64,000 bases of DNA from Paraburkholderia rhizosphaerae. GTDB lineage: Bacteria > Pseudomonadota > Gammaproteobacteria > Burkholderiales > Burkholderiaceae. Both the position numbers and the translations under genes were made by a program. Where the stretch lies: the NCBI RefSeq assembly GCF_004366595.1, contig NZ_SORE01000015.1:1-64000 (forward strand). Reading direction: 5' to 3'. Shown piece by piece: positions 33,902-42,060 of this stretch (its first letter is position 1; every line of letters starts with the position of its first letter). The notes beneath the pieces were generated by a model. That model had not been told where the DNA came from. It did no database searches and saw only the letters and a list, made by a program, of their open reading frames with translations.

Positions 33902-35249
33902 ACGCGCATCGGTTGCATGGGCCGCGACGGCGGTCGCGGCATCGCGCGCCGCGCTGGGTTCGGCCGCGCTTGTCTGCGCGTGCTGGGTACCCGGAAGCGC
34001 AAACGCGGCCGCTGCGCACTATGCGTTCGCGGTCGTCACCAGCACGTTGCAAAGCGCCACTGACGAAGCGCCGACGCAACGGCTGATCGATGCGATCGGC
34101 CGCGATACGCAAGTCGCCTTTATCGTCTATGACGGCAATCTGAAAAGCGGCAGCGAACCGTGCCGCGACTCGTTGTACGAAACGCGCGAGGCTCTGCTGC
34201 AGGCATCGAAGCCGGCGCTCGTGTTCGTTCCTGGCCAGCACGACTGGGCCGATTGCAACACCGCCGCGGCCGGCGGCTTCGATCCGGTCGAACGACTCGA
34301 CCAGCTGCGGCAAACGCTCTTCACCGACGACTCGTCGATGGGCCAGAATCCGCTGCCGCTTGCGCGTGAAAGCGAAGTGTCGCGCTTTCGTACGTATCGT
34401 GAAAACGTGCGCTGGCAACTTGGCGATACGGTGTTCGTCGGCCTGAATGTGCCGAGTCCGAACAATCACTATCTGACCGCCGGCGGCCGCAACGGCGAAT
34501 TCGAAGACCGGGTGATCGCGAACGCGTTCTGGCTCGACCACGCGGCTGAATATGCAAAACGGCGCGACGCGAAAGCGATTGTCGTATTCGTGCAGGGCGA
34601 CTTCGACCCTGAACGCTATGAACGGCGCGAACGCTTCGCATGGCTACGTTTCGAGCACAAACCGCGCGATGGATATCTGGAATTCAAGCGCAGCCTGGTC
34701 AAGCTCGCCGAATCGTTTCGCGGGCCGGTGCTGGTGATTCATCAGGATGACGAGCCAGTGCGCGGCGGCTTTATGATTGATCAGCCGTTGCGCAACGACA
34801 AAGGCGCGCTGGTGACAAACCTCACGCGCATCGCGATCGCGCCGCACAACCGGCTTACCCAGTGGGTACAGATCGATGCGGACTTCGCGCTGCGTACCCC
34901 GTTTCGCGTGAGCCTGCACGAGGTGCCGAAGGATATGCCTCTGCCGCCGACGCTGCCGCTACCCGCTCACAACGACTACACGAATCCGCTGCCCGAGCCG
35001 ATGCCACTAGTACCGCAGTATTCGCCGGCTCCGGACCTGCCGCCACTGCTGCCGGCGCCGCAATCGTCGCCGGTCATTCCGTCAATACCTGGCACGAACC
35101 GCCCGGCGCCTGGCGCGACGCCCGCCACGCCGGACGCGAGCCCGCCGCCGGACCCCACACAAAGCGAAGGGGACGAAGCGGGCGATGGCAACGGGCATAG
35201 GCCCGGATCGTCTGCTTCGTCCCCTTCGATGGGAACGGTAACGCCTTAA
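33867..35249 (+). CDS. Exported metallophosphoesterase-like protein
   Basis: The chosen ATG 33867 lies inside the mutS end (35-base overlap) and gives 460 residues. A twin-charged start and hydrophobic stretch (ALGSAALVCACWV) with cleavage near ANA indicate export. FVPGQHDWADC sits where calcineurin-type phosphoesterases have GNHDW; the Asn is Gln here. Metal ligands of the first motif (DxH) are not evident, since the opening reads FAVVTSTLQ, and later His positions are unclear, so catalysis is uncertain. The last 100 residues are a Pro-rich low-complexity tail (PLPAHNDYTNPLPEPMPLVP). Translation is probably coupled to mutS. Function unknown. Confidence 0.75.
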   Translation: MSWPRPRTRSAERASVAWAATAVAASRAALGSAALVCACWVPGSANAAAAHYAFAVVTSTLQSATDEAPTQRLIDAIGRDTQVAFIVYDGNLKSGSEPCRDSLYETREALLQASKPALVFVPGQHDWADCNTAAAGGFDPVERLDQLRQTLFTDDSSMGQNPLPLARESEVSRFRTYRENVRWQLGDTVFVGLNVPSPNNHYLTAGGRNGEFEDRVIANAFWLDHAAEYAKRRDAKAIVVFVQGDFDPERYERRERFAWLRFEHKPRDGYLEFKRSLVKLAESFRGPVLVIHQDDEPVRGGFMIDQPLRNDKGALVTNLTRIAIAPHNRLTQWVQIDADFALRTPFRVSLHEVPKDMPLPPTLPLPAHNDYTNPLPEPMPLVPQYSPAPDLPPLLPAPQSSPVIPSIPGTNRPAPGATPATPDASPPPDPTQSEGDEAGDGNGHRPGSSASSPSMGTVTP

Positions 35250-35263
35250 AGATCAGTGCAGAA

Positions 35264-35809
35264 CTAATGCAGCGTGGGCCCCGATTTCGGTTCGAGATCG
35301 TCGTCCTCGTCGTCATCGTCAAGCACTTCGAGACCGTCCGCGCCATGTGCGTGCTCGTGCTGGATTTCGTCTTCAGTGGCTTCGCGCACTTCCTTGACGG
35401 TCAACGCGAAACGCAGCGCCATGCCAGCGAGCGGATGATTGCCGTCGAGCACGACCTTGTCTTCGGCGACATCGGTCACCGTGTAGATCATTGTATCGAG
35501 ATCTTCGTCGCCCTCTTCGGGCGTGCCTTCGAATTGCATGCCGACTTCGAGTGGCTCGGGAAAGCGTTCGCGCGGCTCGATCTTCACCAGTTCAGGATCG
35601 TACTCGCCGAATGCGTCTTGCGGCTCGAGTTGAATCTGGGTCTGGAAGCCGGGTTCGCGGCCGTCCAGCTCTTCCTCGATCTTGGGGAACGTGCCATCAT
35701 AGCCGCCGTGCAGATAGACCATCGGCTCGTCGCTCTCCTCGATCAGATTGCCTTGCGCATCCGATAGCTTGTAGGCGACCGATACGACGGTGTTCTTTGC
35801 GATCTTCAT
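35264..35809 (-). CDS. slyD: FKBP-type peptidyl-prolyl isomerase SlyD
   Basis: ATG 35809 has GGAG five bases upstream; the protein has 181 residues. The FKBP half carries MVYLHGGYDGTFPKIEEEL and LEPQDAFGEYDPELV, and the insert-in-flap domain is present in the middle (GNHPLAGMALRF at its end). The tail is rich in His, Asp and Glu (EDEIQHEHAHGADG, DDDDEDDD), similar in position to the metal-binding tail of SlyD, though without the usual Cys. It acts as a cytoplasmic chaperone-isomerase. Its start lies only 33 bases from that of the divergent oxygenase gene; the 3' end nearly touches the phosphoesterase-like gene. Confidence 0.92.
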   Translation of the reverse strand: MKIAKNTVVSVAYKLSDAQGNLIEESDEPMVYLHGGYDGTFPKIEEELDGREPGFQTQIQLEPQDAFGEYDPELVKIEPRERFPEPLEVGMQFEGTPEEGDEDLDTMIYTVTDVAEDKVVLDGNHPLAGMALRFALTVKEVREATEDEIQHEHAHGADGLEVLDDDDEDDDLEPKSGPTLH

Positions 35810-35842
35810 TCGTTTCTCCAAGATTACCCCTCCCATTATACG

Positions 35843-37099
35843 ATGCTCAAGCGGCCCAATGCCGAACCGGCCAGCCCAGGTTCAGCCCTAAACACGTCGC
35901 ATCAACCGTTCCATGCGTTGCTTGCCGACGGTGTCGCGCCACTCGCGCCCGACGTGCCGACAGCACTGCTAGGCAACCTGAGTCCCGCGCAATTCATGCG
36001 CCGCTACTGGCAGAAAAAACCGCTGCTAATTCGCGGTGCGATCCCTGGTCTTGCAGCGCCGCTCACGCGCGACGAACTCTTCGAACTCGCCGATCGCGAT
36101 GACGTCGAGAGCCGACTGATCACGCATGTGCGCAACAAGTGGGAACTCGAGCACGGCCCGTTCGCGCCTGACGAACTACCGTCGTTGAAGCAGCGTGCGT
36201 GGACGCTGCTCGTGCAAGGCGTCGATCTGCATGACGAGCGCGCGCGCAGGCTGCTCGAGTGCTTTCGCTTCATACCCGATGCGCGGCTCGATGACCTGAT
36301 GATTTCCTACGCGACCGATGGCGGTGGCGTCGGTCCGCACTTCGACTCATACGACGTGTTTTTGCTGCAGGTGCACGGCAAGCGTCGGTGGCGCATCGGC
36401 GCGCAGCGCGACCTCACGCTTAAGCCCGGGCTGCCGTTGAAAGTTCTACAACACTTTGAACCGGAAGCCGAATGGCTTCTGGAACCTGGCGACATGCTGT
36501 ATCTGCCACCGCATATCGCGCACGACGGGATTGCACACGGCGAATGCATGACCTGCTCGATCGGCTTTCGTGCGCCGAGTGCTGCCGAACTGACGACGCA
36601 ATTCCTTTATCACCTCGCGGAAAGGCAGGACGCAAACGTTTCAACCGAACGCTACCGCGATCCGCGACAACCTGCAGTCAAGGAGCCCGCGCAAGTGCCG
36701 GCCGCGCTGGTCGAAAAGGTGGGCGCGATCCTTGCTAAGATCAGATGGAATGATCGCGACATCGCGGCATTTCTCGGCGCGTATCTGAGCGAGCCAAAGC
36801 CGACCGTCGTATTCGATCCGCCAGAACGGCCACTCGACGAAATGCGTTTTGCGAAGCAAGCAGCAAAAAACGGTATTCGTCTGGATCGCAAAAGCGTGCT
36901 GCTTTACGACCGGCGTGCGTACTATCTGAATGGCGAAGAAAACGCGCTTTCAGATGCGAAATCGTGGGTCGTTGAACTGGCCAATCGACGCCGTTTGAGT
37001 GCGAAACGCTTTGTAACACTCTCACACCATCCGTCAATGACAGCACGACTTCACGAATGGTATTGTGCGGGCTGGATACAAGTAGGCGAACTGGGATAA
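35843..37099 (+). CDS. ycfD: Ribosomal protein uL16 arginine hydroxylase (JmjC, YcfD/RoxA family)
   Basis: The 418-residue 2-oxoglutarate/Fe(II) oxygenase has a JmjC/cupin core. FMRRYWQKKPLLIRGAIPG opens the domain, GVGPHFDSYDVFLLQVHGKR contributes the HxD metal ligands, and YLPPHIAHDGIAHGECMT the distal His. A C-terminal winged-helix part follows, as in YcfD, which hydroxylates an arginine of ribosomal protein uL16. The first 40 residues vary in the family, so the exact start is less certain; ATG 35843 is only 33 bases from the slyD start. Confidence 0.9.
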   Translation: MLKRPNAEPASPGSALNTSHQPFHALLADGVAPLAPDVPTALLGNLSPAQFMRRYWQKKPLLIRGAIPGLAAPLTRDELFELADRDDVESRLITHVRNKWELEHGPFAPDELPSLKQRAWTLLVQGVDLHDERARRLLECFRFIPDARLDDLMISYATDGGGVGPHFDSYDVFLLQVHGKRRWRIGAQRDLTLKPGLPLKVLQHFEPEAEWLLEPGDMLYLPPHIAHDGIAHGECMTCSIGFRAPSAAELTTQFLYHLAERQDANVSTERYRDPRQPAVKEPAQVPAALVEKVGAILAKIRWNDRDIAAFLGAYLSEPKPTVVFDPPERPLDEMRFAKQAAKNGIRLDRKSVLLYDRRAYYLNGEENALSDAKSWVVELANRRRLSAKRFVTLSHHPSMTARLHEWYCAGWIQVGELG

Positions 37100-37166
37100 G
37101 ATTTCGCCGCTTGAATATCGAAATCGTGGGATTTTGTCTGGGAACTACAACGTATTGGCCCCGGAT

Positions 37167-37198
37167 TTGTCGACGGTCGATACGAAAGTGCATATAAT
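37167..37198 (+). promoter_or_regulatory. Promoter of the Ala-rich lipoprotein gene
   Basis: A perfect TATAAT lies at 37193-37198, with TTGTCG at 37167-37172 as a candidate -35 box at a long 20-base spacing. The implied leader is about 125 bases before ATG 37330. It is the only perfect -10 box I noticed in front of a protein gene here. Confidence 0.5.
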
Positions 37199-37329
37199 TT
37201 CCGCCCAAGCCGTACGGGAAAGATTCACACTCATGAAGTGCGTCTCCACCAGCGGCCCGGGTCGGTGTTAGAGCACATTACCGGTAAATTTGCGCTGTTG
37301 CTTACCTTTAACCATAAAAGGACGTGATC

Positions 37330-37605
37330 ATGAAGAAATCCCTCCTCGTAGCATCTCTGCTGGCCGCCATGGCGCTTGCTGCATGCAGCAAGAGCAGCGA
37401 CAACGCAGCTGCTCCGGCAGCTAGCGACAACGCTGCGTCGGCACCGGCTGCTGCTGCTTCGGAACCGGCACCGGCTGCAGCCGCTTCGGATGCGGCTCCG
37501 GCTGCTTCGGACGCAGCTCCGGCTGCTGCCGCTTCGGATGCGGCTCCTGCTGCGAGCGACGCTGCTGCCTCCGCAGCGGCTCCGGCTTCGGGCGCAAGCC
37601 AGTAA
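37330..37605 (+). CDS. Small Ala-rich lipoprotein
   Basis: ATG 37330 has AAAGGA upstream and gives 91 residues. MKKSLLVASLLAAMALAACS is a lipoprotein signal with lipobox LAAC, so Cys20 should be acylated. The rest is almost only Ala, Ser, Pro, Asp and Glu (KSSDNAAAPAASDNAASAPA), built from near-repeats of AAPAASDAAPAA. No family beyond small Ala-rich Burkholderiaceae lipoproteins is recognised. Codon use is unlike the neighbours: Ala is mainly GCT or GCA rather than GCG/GCC, as often seen in highly expressed genes. A strong terminator follows, so it is a single-gene unit. Confidence 0.85.
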   Translation: MKKSLLVASLLAAMALAACSKSSDNAAAPAASDNAASAPAAAASEPAPAAAASDAAPAASDAAPAAAASDAAPAASDAAASAAAPASGASQ

Positions 37606-37681
37606 GCTGGTGCGAAGGGCTCGCCGCCAGGCGAGTCCGTGCAGGCATACCCCACGGGTGTGCCGCACACGAGAGCACAAC

Positions 37682-37712
37682 GCAAAACGCCACGGTTTCC
37701 GTGGCGTTTTGC
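37682..37712 (+). terminator. Terminator of the lipoprotein gene
   Basis: GCAAAACGCCACGG pairs with CCGTGGCGTTTTGC around a TTT loop, followed by TTTTGC. The A-rich left arm makes it usable from the helicase side also. Confidence 0.82.
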
Positions 37713-37828
37713 TTTTGCAAAGCGGGTGTTTTATAAGCCTGGTGTTTTGCAAGGCCGGGCTTTTGCAACGCGACCGGTGCGAACCCGCTCTTGCCCGTTC
37801 ATTCACGTTCGCGCATGCGCGGGGCATC

Positions 37829-40117
37829 TCAAGTACGCGACGTCGGCTCCGCAAAGAACTCACGCACGACATCGATTTCACGTGTGCGTTTGAATGGCGG
37901 CAGGCTCTGCCAGATACGGCGACCATACGGTTTGTCGACGAGACGCGTATCGCAGATCATCAGCACGCCGCGATCGGTTTCGGAGCGTATCAGACGCCCT
38001 GCGCCCTGCTTCAATGTGATCACCGCTTGCGGAAGCTGATGCACGGCGAACGGGCTCAACCCTTTCTTCGTCAGCGCATCGAGACGTGCGGATAGCACGG
38101 GGTCATCAGGCGGCGCGAACGGCAGCTTGTCGATCACGACCAGCGACAACGCATCGCCACGCACGTCGACGCCTTCCCAGAAGCTTTGACTTCCCACCAG
38201 AATCGCATTGCCATATGCGCGGAAACGTTCGAGCAATTCGGTGCGGCTCGCATCGCCCTGCACGAGCAATGGCATATTCCAGCCGCGCGTTTCGATCGTA
38301 TCGCGTAGTTTGTTGGCGATGCGATCGACCGCGCGCAGTGTCGTGCACAGCATGAACACGCCGCCACCCGATGCTTCGATCGCCGGCAACGCAGCATCGA
38401 ACACCGCGTCGGTGAACATCGGCGACGACGGCTGCGGCAGATTGCGCGGCACGTATAGCAAGCCTTGTGTCTCGTAATCGAACGGACTGGGCAGCGTCAT
38501 CGAGCGACGCGCGTTCAGGCCCATCTGTGCCGCGTAGTGCGTAAAGTCGCCGCGCACCGACAGTGTCGCCGACGTAAACACCCATGCACGCGGCACACCT
38601 GCACGCTGTTTCGCGAAGATCGGCGCGACCGATAACGGCGTCTCATGCAACTGCACGGTATGCGAGAAGACTTCGATCCAGCGCACCTTTTCGTGCGGAT
38701 CGGCATCGGTGCGCGAGCCGCTGTTTGCATCGGCGGAGCGCGTCGCGCTGCCGCCAGCTTCCGGAGCGCGCGCCGCCACTTCAGACGACGACGCGTCGGG
38801 CACCGCGGTCCATCCGTCGAGCAACGCTTGCAGTTCTCGCGCGCGCCGCAGACACGCACCAATCGATTCCGCACGCTCGGCTTGCGCACCGAGCGCGTCC
38901 GCGAGCGCGTCGAGTTCGACCTGCACCGCATCGAGCGCGGCAAAGAGCGGATGATCGCCCGCCAACTGCCCCACCGATACGCGTAGCGAATCTTCCTTGA
39001 ACGTCAGACGCACGTCGCGCGTCGTTCGTTCGAGCGCGGCGCCCAGCTTCACCCAGTCGACTGCGTCACGCGCATGGCCCAAGCCTTCCGCGACCGAATC
39101 GCGCGCGAGTTCGAGCAGTTGCGCGGTGGACAGCGTTTCGCCGAAAAAGAGCGTCGCGGTTTCGGGCAGCTGATGTGCTTCGTCGAAGACGATCGTATTC
39201 GCGCTCGGCAGCAGTTCGGCCATGCCGGTATCGCGCAGCATGATGTCGGCGAAAAACAGATGGTGATTCACGACGACCAGATCGGCCTGCTGCGCTTCGC
39301 GACGCGCCTGCATCACAAAGCATTCCTTGTAATGCGGACACTCCTGGCCAAGACAGTTGTCGCGCGTCGAGGTCACCATCGACCACACCGCGGCGGTCTC
39401 GGGCACGCTCGCGAGTTCGGCCTTATCGCCCGTGCGCGTGATCTTCGCGAATCGCACGATCTCCTGCAGATACGACGTCTCCTGACGCGACGGCAAGCGG
39501 CCATTGTCGGCCGTGCGCTGCAGATAGTAATGACACAGGTAGTTTGCGCGGCCTTTTAACATCGCGACCGACACCGGCACCGCGAGCGCATCGCGCACGG
39601 TCGGGATATCGCGCTGGAACAACTGGTCCTGCAGATGCTTGGTGCCGGTCGACACGACCACTTTGCCGCCCCACAGCATCGCCGGCACCAGATACGCATA
39701 GGTCTTGCCGGTGCCCGTACCCGCTTCGACGATCAGCGTGTTTTCGCCGGCATCGTTTTCGTCGGTTGCTCCCGTTGCATCCGTTGAAGCGCCGGCGTCC
39801 GCGCCTTGCGATGCGCGCGGCGAGCCGGACGATGACAAGCGGCGCGCGGGCCGCTGCTGCGCTTCGAACATGGCGGGTTCGGGCTGGGCGCGGCCCGACG
39901 CTTCAAGCGCCGCCGCGACCGCGCGCGCCATGTCGATTTGCGACGCGCGCGGCCGATAGCCATCGATTTGCCGGGCAAGCAGGCCATCTGCGGCGAAGAT
40001 GTCGTTGAGTTCGGCGGCGCGCCGCGGCGTCAGCGACGCAGCGAGCGCCGTGCCCGCCGCAATACGCCCGGTGCGCGTCGCATCTTTGACGTCCGTGCTG
40101 GACGTGCTGTCGGACAT
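37829..40117 (-). CDS. DinG/YoaA-family ATP-dependent DNA helicase
   Basis: The protein has 762 residues from ATG 40117. It is an XPD-like superfamily 2 helicase: IDGYRPRASQIDMARAV (Q-like block), Walker A VEAGTGTGKTYAYLVPAML, DEAH box IVFDEAHQLPETA, and GSQSFWEGVDVRGD (motif V). Four Cys spaced as in an iron-sulfur helicase appear in the region CLGQECPHYKECFVMQARRE, though one ligand must lie outside this run. A Ser/Asp/Ala-rich insert of about 40 residues (SSSEVAARAPEAGG) lies mid-protein. Such helicases act on forked DNA or R-loops in repair. GTG 40300 would extend the N-terminus by 61 low-complexity residues and couple it to the DUF465 gene. Confidence 0.9.
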   Translation of the reverse strand: MSDSTSSTDVKDATRTGRIAAGTALAASLTPRRAAELNDIFAADGLLARQIDGYRPRASQIDMARAVAAALEASGRAQPEPAMFEAQQRPARRLSSSGSPRASQGADAGASTDATGATDENDAGENTLIVEAGTGTGKTYAYLVPAMLWGGKVVVSTGTKHLQDQLFQRDIPTVRDALAVPVSVAMLKGRANYLCHYYLQRTADNGRLPSRQETSYLQEIVRFAKITRTGDKAELASVPETAAVWSMVTSTRDNCLGQECPHYKECFVMQARREAQQADLVVVNHHLFFADIMLRDTGMAELLPSANTIVFDEAHQLPETATLFFGETLSTAQLLELARDSVAEGLGHARDAVDWVKLGAALERTTRDVRLTFKEDSLRVSVGQLAGDHPLFAALDAVQVELDALADALGAQAERAESIGACLRRARELQALLDGWTAVPDASSSEVAARAPEAGGSATRSADANSGSRTDADPHEKVRWIEVFSHTVQLHETPLSVAPIFAKQRAGVPRAWVFTSATLSVRGDFTHYAAQMGLNARRSMTLPSPFDYETQGLLYVPRNLPQPSSPMFTDAVFDAALPAIEASGGGVFMLCTTLRAVDRIANKLRDTIETRGWNMPLLVQGDASRTELLERFRAYGNAILVGSQSFWEGVDVRGDALSLVVIDKLPFAPPDDPVLSARLDALTKKGLSPFAVHQLPQAVITLKQGAGRLIRSETDRGVLMICDTRLVDKPYGRRIWQSLPPFKRTREIDVVREFFAEPTSRT

Positions 40118-40316
40118 GCTCTGAAGTGCGCGGTCAGGTGCGTCGTGCAGCGAACGGTCAGGCGTACGGCCGGGCGCGTCGATCTGCGCCGCATCGGCGG
40201 CCGACGTGCTGCGGGATGAAGAATCTAGCGGTGCGTTCAAGGCAAGCGGTTCCTGCAAAATCCGGCGCCAGCATCGCGAAAGCGCGGTCGGCCCCGGCAC
40301 CTGCCAGGTTCCGCAC

Positions 40317-40529
40317 TCAGCTGTGCGCGTCGGGTTCGAGCTGCAATTGCAGCAGGATGATGGTGTCTTTCAGTTTGAGCTTGCGTTTCTTCAGGCGCTG
40401 CAGTTCGAGGTCGTCGATGCCGGGCTCATCCGACATCCGGTCGATGATCCGATCGAGCCCACTGTGCTCCGATTCCAGTTGCAGAATGCGGTCGCGAAGT
40501 GATTCCGCGTTGACGTGATGAGCGCGCAT
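40317..40529 (-). CDS. DUF465 (YdcH-like) small helical protein
   Basis: The 70-residue protein contains an SEHSGLDRIIDRMS segment and the ending LKKRKLKLKDTIILLQLQ, the pattern of DUF465/YdcH proteins, which are short coiled-coil proteins of unknown function. GGAGG lies seven bases before the ATG. It is the likely first gene of a two-gene unit with the downstream helicase. Confidence 0.9.
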   Translation of the reverse strand: MRAHHVNAESLRDRILQLESEHSGLDRIIDRMSDEPGIDDLELQRLKKRKLKLKDTIILLQLQLEPDAHS

Positions 40530-40675
40530 GCTCGCCTCCTCTCCAGAATGGGCGAAGCGCGCGCGGCCCGATCAAAGCGATCGTGCGCGCCCCTCGCTCG
40601 AGGTTGCTGTCCGGCCTGAAACGCGTTACTGCGGTCTACTACTGCGGCCTACTGCTGTGCCTGCTACCGTTGTTG

Positions 40676-41758
40676 CTACTGCGGTTGCTGCTTTTGCTGC
40701 TGCTCGAGCTGCTGCTGCTTCAGCTCGTCCTGTTGTTTCTGCTGCGCCTTCTCCGCGGCCTGTTTCTGGCGCTCCTCGACATCCTTCTTGTGCTGCGCGG
40801 CGTCGATCTGCTTCTGTTCGTAGCGCTGCTGCTTTTCGACGCGCTCCTGCGCCTTCTGCGCGGCCTGCTGATGCGCCTGATCGAGCTGACGCTGGAAGTC
40901 CGCCTGTTTCTGATCGTACGCCTGCTGGTTGGCCGCTGCCTGCGCCGGAGTGATGCCGCGCTGCGCCTGGTCGATTGCATGCTGGCGCTGCTTCTGCTCA
41001 TACGCCTGCTCGTTGGCCGCGCGCTGCGGCGCCTCCGCCTGGCGCTGTGCCTCATTCAGCGCGTGCTGGCGCTGCTTGTCCTCGTACGCCTGCTGGTTGC
41101 GCGCGTCTTGCGCCGCACGTTCCGGCGCTTGAGCTTCGTCCTGCGCCTGCCTGAGCGCCTGCTGCTCGTCGCGCTGACGCGCATGCTCCGCGCGCTTTTC
41201 GTCGTCGAGCGCGAGCTGCTGGCGGCGAATATCGGCCTGCACCGCGCGCATTGCATCGCGCGCCTTGTTCACGCAATGATTGACGAAGAACGTGCTGTAG
41301 CAATCGTGCCGCTTGACCTCGAAGTCATAGTTGTTCTGCGCGGTGCGCGCGTCGAGCGCCTGCTGGCGGGCCGCGAACGACTTCTCCACCGCCGACGCCT
41401 GTCCCGTGTCCGCATCATCCGTACCTTGCGCTGCGGCACCGGGTGTATCCGTGCTGCCGGCGCCATCCGCGTCCGCCGCCGAGTCAGCCCGCGCAGCGGC
41501 GGACCCCGCATCAGCGGCCGGCTGCTGCGCGATGGCGGGCAGCGGCGCCGCAAGCACCGTACTCAGCGCCGCGCTCACCACGCACGCCATCAGCGCGCGC
41601 GCCGCGGAGACACGCTTGCCGTCGGCAAGCCGAACCCCGGACCGGGTGCAAAACCACGAGGCGAAAACCCGCGCGAACAACGGTGACAGGGCGACCGGCA
41701 CACACGCGGCAAGCGGAAAACGGAAGGTGAGCAACGTCGTAGATGGGCAACGGGACAT
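40676..41758 (-). CDS. Exported Gln/Ala-rich repetitive coiled-coil protein
   Basis: The open frame encodes 360 residues from ATG 41758; an alternative ATG at 41590 starts just before a signal-like segment (MACVVSAALSTVLAAPLP, cleavage near AIA). After an Ala/Asp linker comes a conserved-looking block (RHDCYSTFFVNHCVNKARDA) with two Cys, then a long charged Gln-rich helix. Three successive 28-residue units begin NQQAYEDKQRQHAL, NEQAYEQKQRQHAI and NQQAYDQKQADFQ; 28 residues is four heptads, so a continuous coiled coil is likely. The end is nearly pure Gln/Lys/Glu. Similar proteins occur in Burkholderiaceae without assigned function. An envelope location is inferred. The long antisense frame here is a shadow of this composition. 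Confidence 0.75.
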   Translation of the reverse strand: MSRCPSTTLLTFRFPLAACVPVALSPLFARVFASWFCTRSGVRLADGKRVSAARALMACVVSAALSTVLAAPLPAIAQQPAADAGSAAARADSAADADGAGSTDTPGAAAQGTDDADTGQASAVEKSFAARQQALDARTAQNNYDFEVKRHDCYSTFFVNHCVNKARDAMRAVQADIRRQQLALDDEKRAEHARQRDEQQALRQAQDEAQAPERAAQDARNQQAYEDKQRQHALNEAQRQAEAPQRAANEQAYEQKQRQHAIDQAQRGITPAQAAANQQAYDQKQADFQRQLDQAHQQAAQKAQERVEKQQRYEQKQIDAAQHKKDVEERQKQAAEKAQQKQQDELKQQQLEQQQKQQPQ

Positions 41759-42060
41759 GCCCGAAATTCTAACATCCTGCGCTTGAGCGGCCCGGCATTT
41801 ATGGCAAAATGCCCCGCTGCTTCAATCGCTTTAGCCGCGGCTCGTCCGCGGCTTAACCTGCGGCTTTCCCGCAACGTCAGCAACCCCGGCCGCCCTCGCG
41901 CGCCGATGGGACACAGCGCCACGCCGAAGCGGCCCATGCGGAAGCGCAGCGCACCATCGGTCGGCCCCGGCACACATTGCGCATCGGCAACCTCGGATGC
42001 GGTATGTGTGCAGGTACGTGAAGCGGCCCCAGATCGAATCCGGCACGAACCCAAAGCCTT
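41759..42060. other. Divergent intergenic region, repetitive protein / tex
   Basis: About 300 bases without a supported gene, presumably holding both promoters. I see no clear promoter boxes or ribosome-binding site upstream of the tex ATG. Confidence 0.4.

Noticed and set aside
40583..41686. Leu-rich plus-strand frame looking like a membrane protein
   Set aside because: It is the reverse reading of Gln/Glu/Lys codons of the repetitive coiled-coil gene, which yields Leu-rich sequence by composition.
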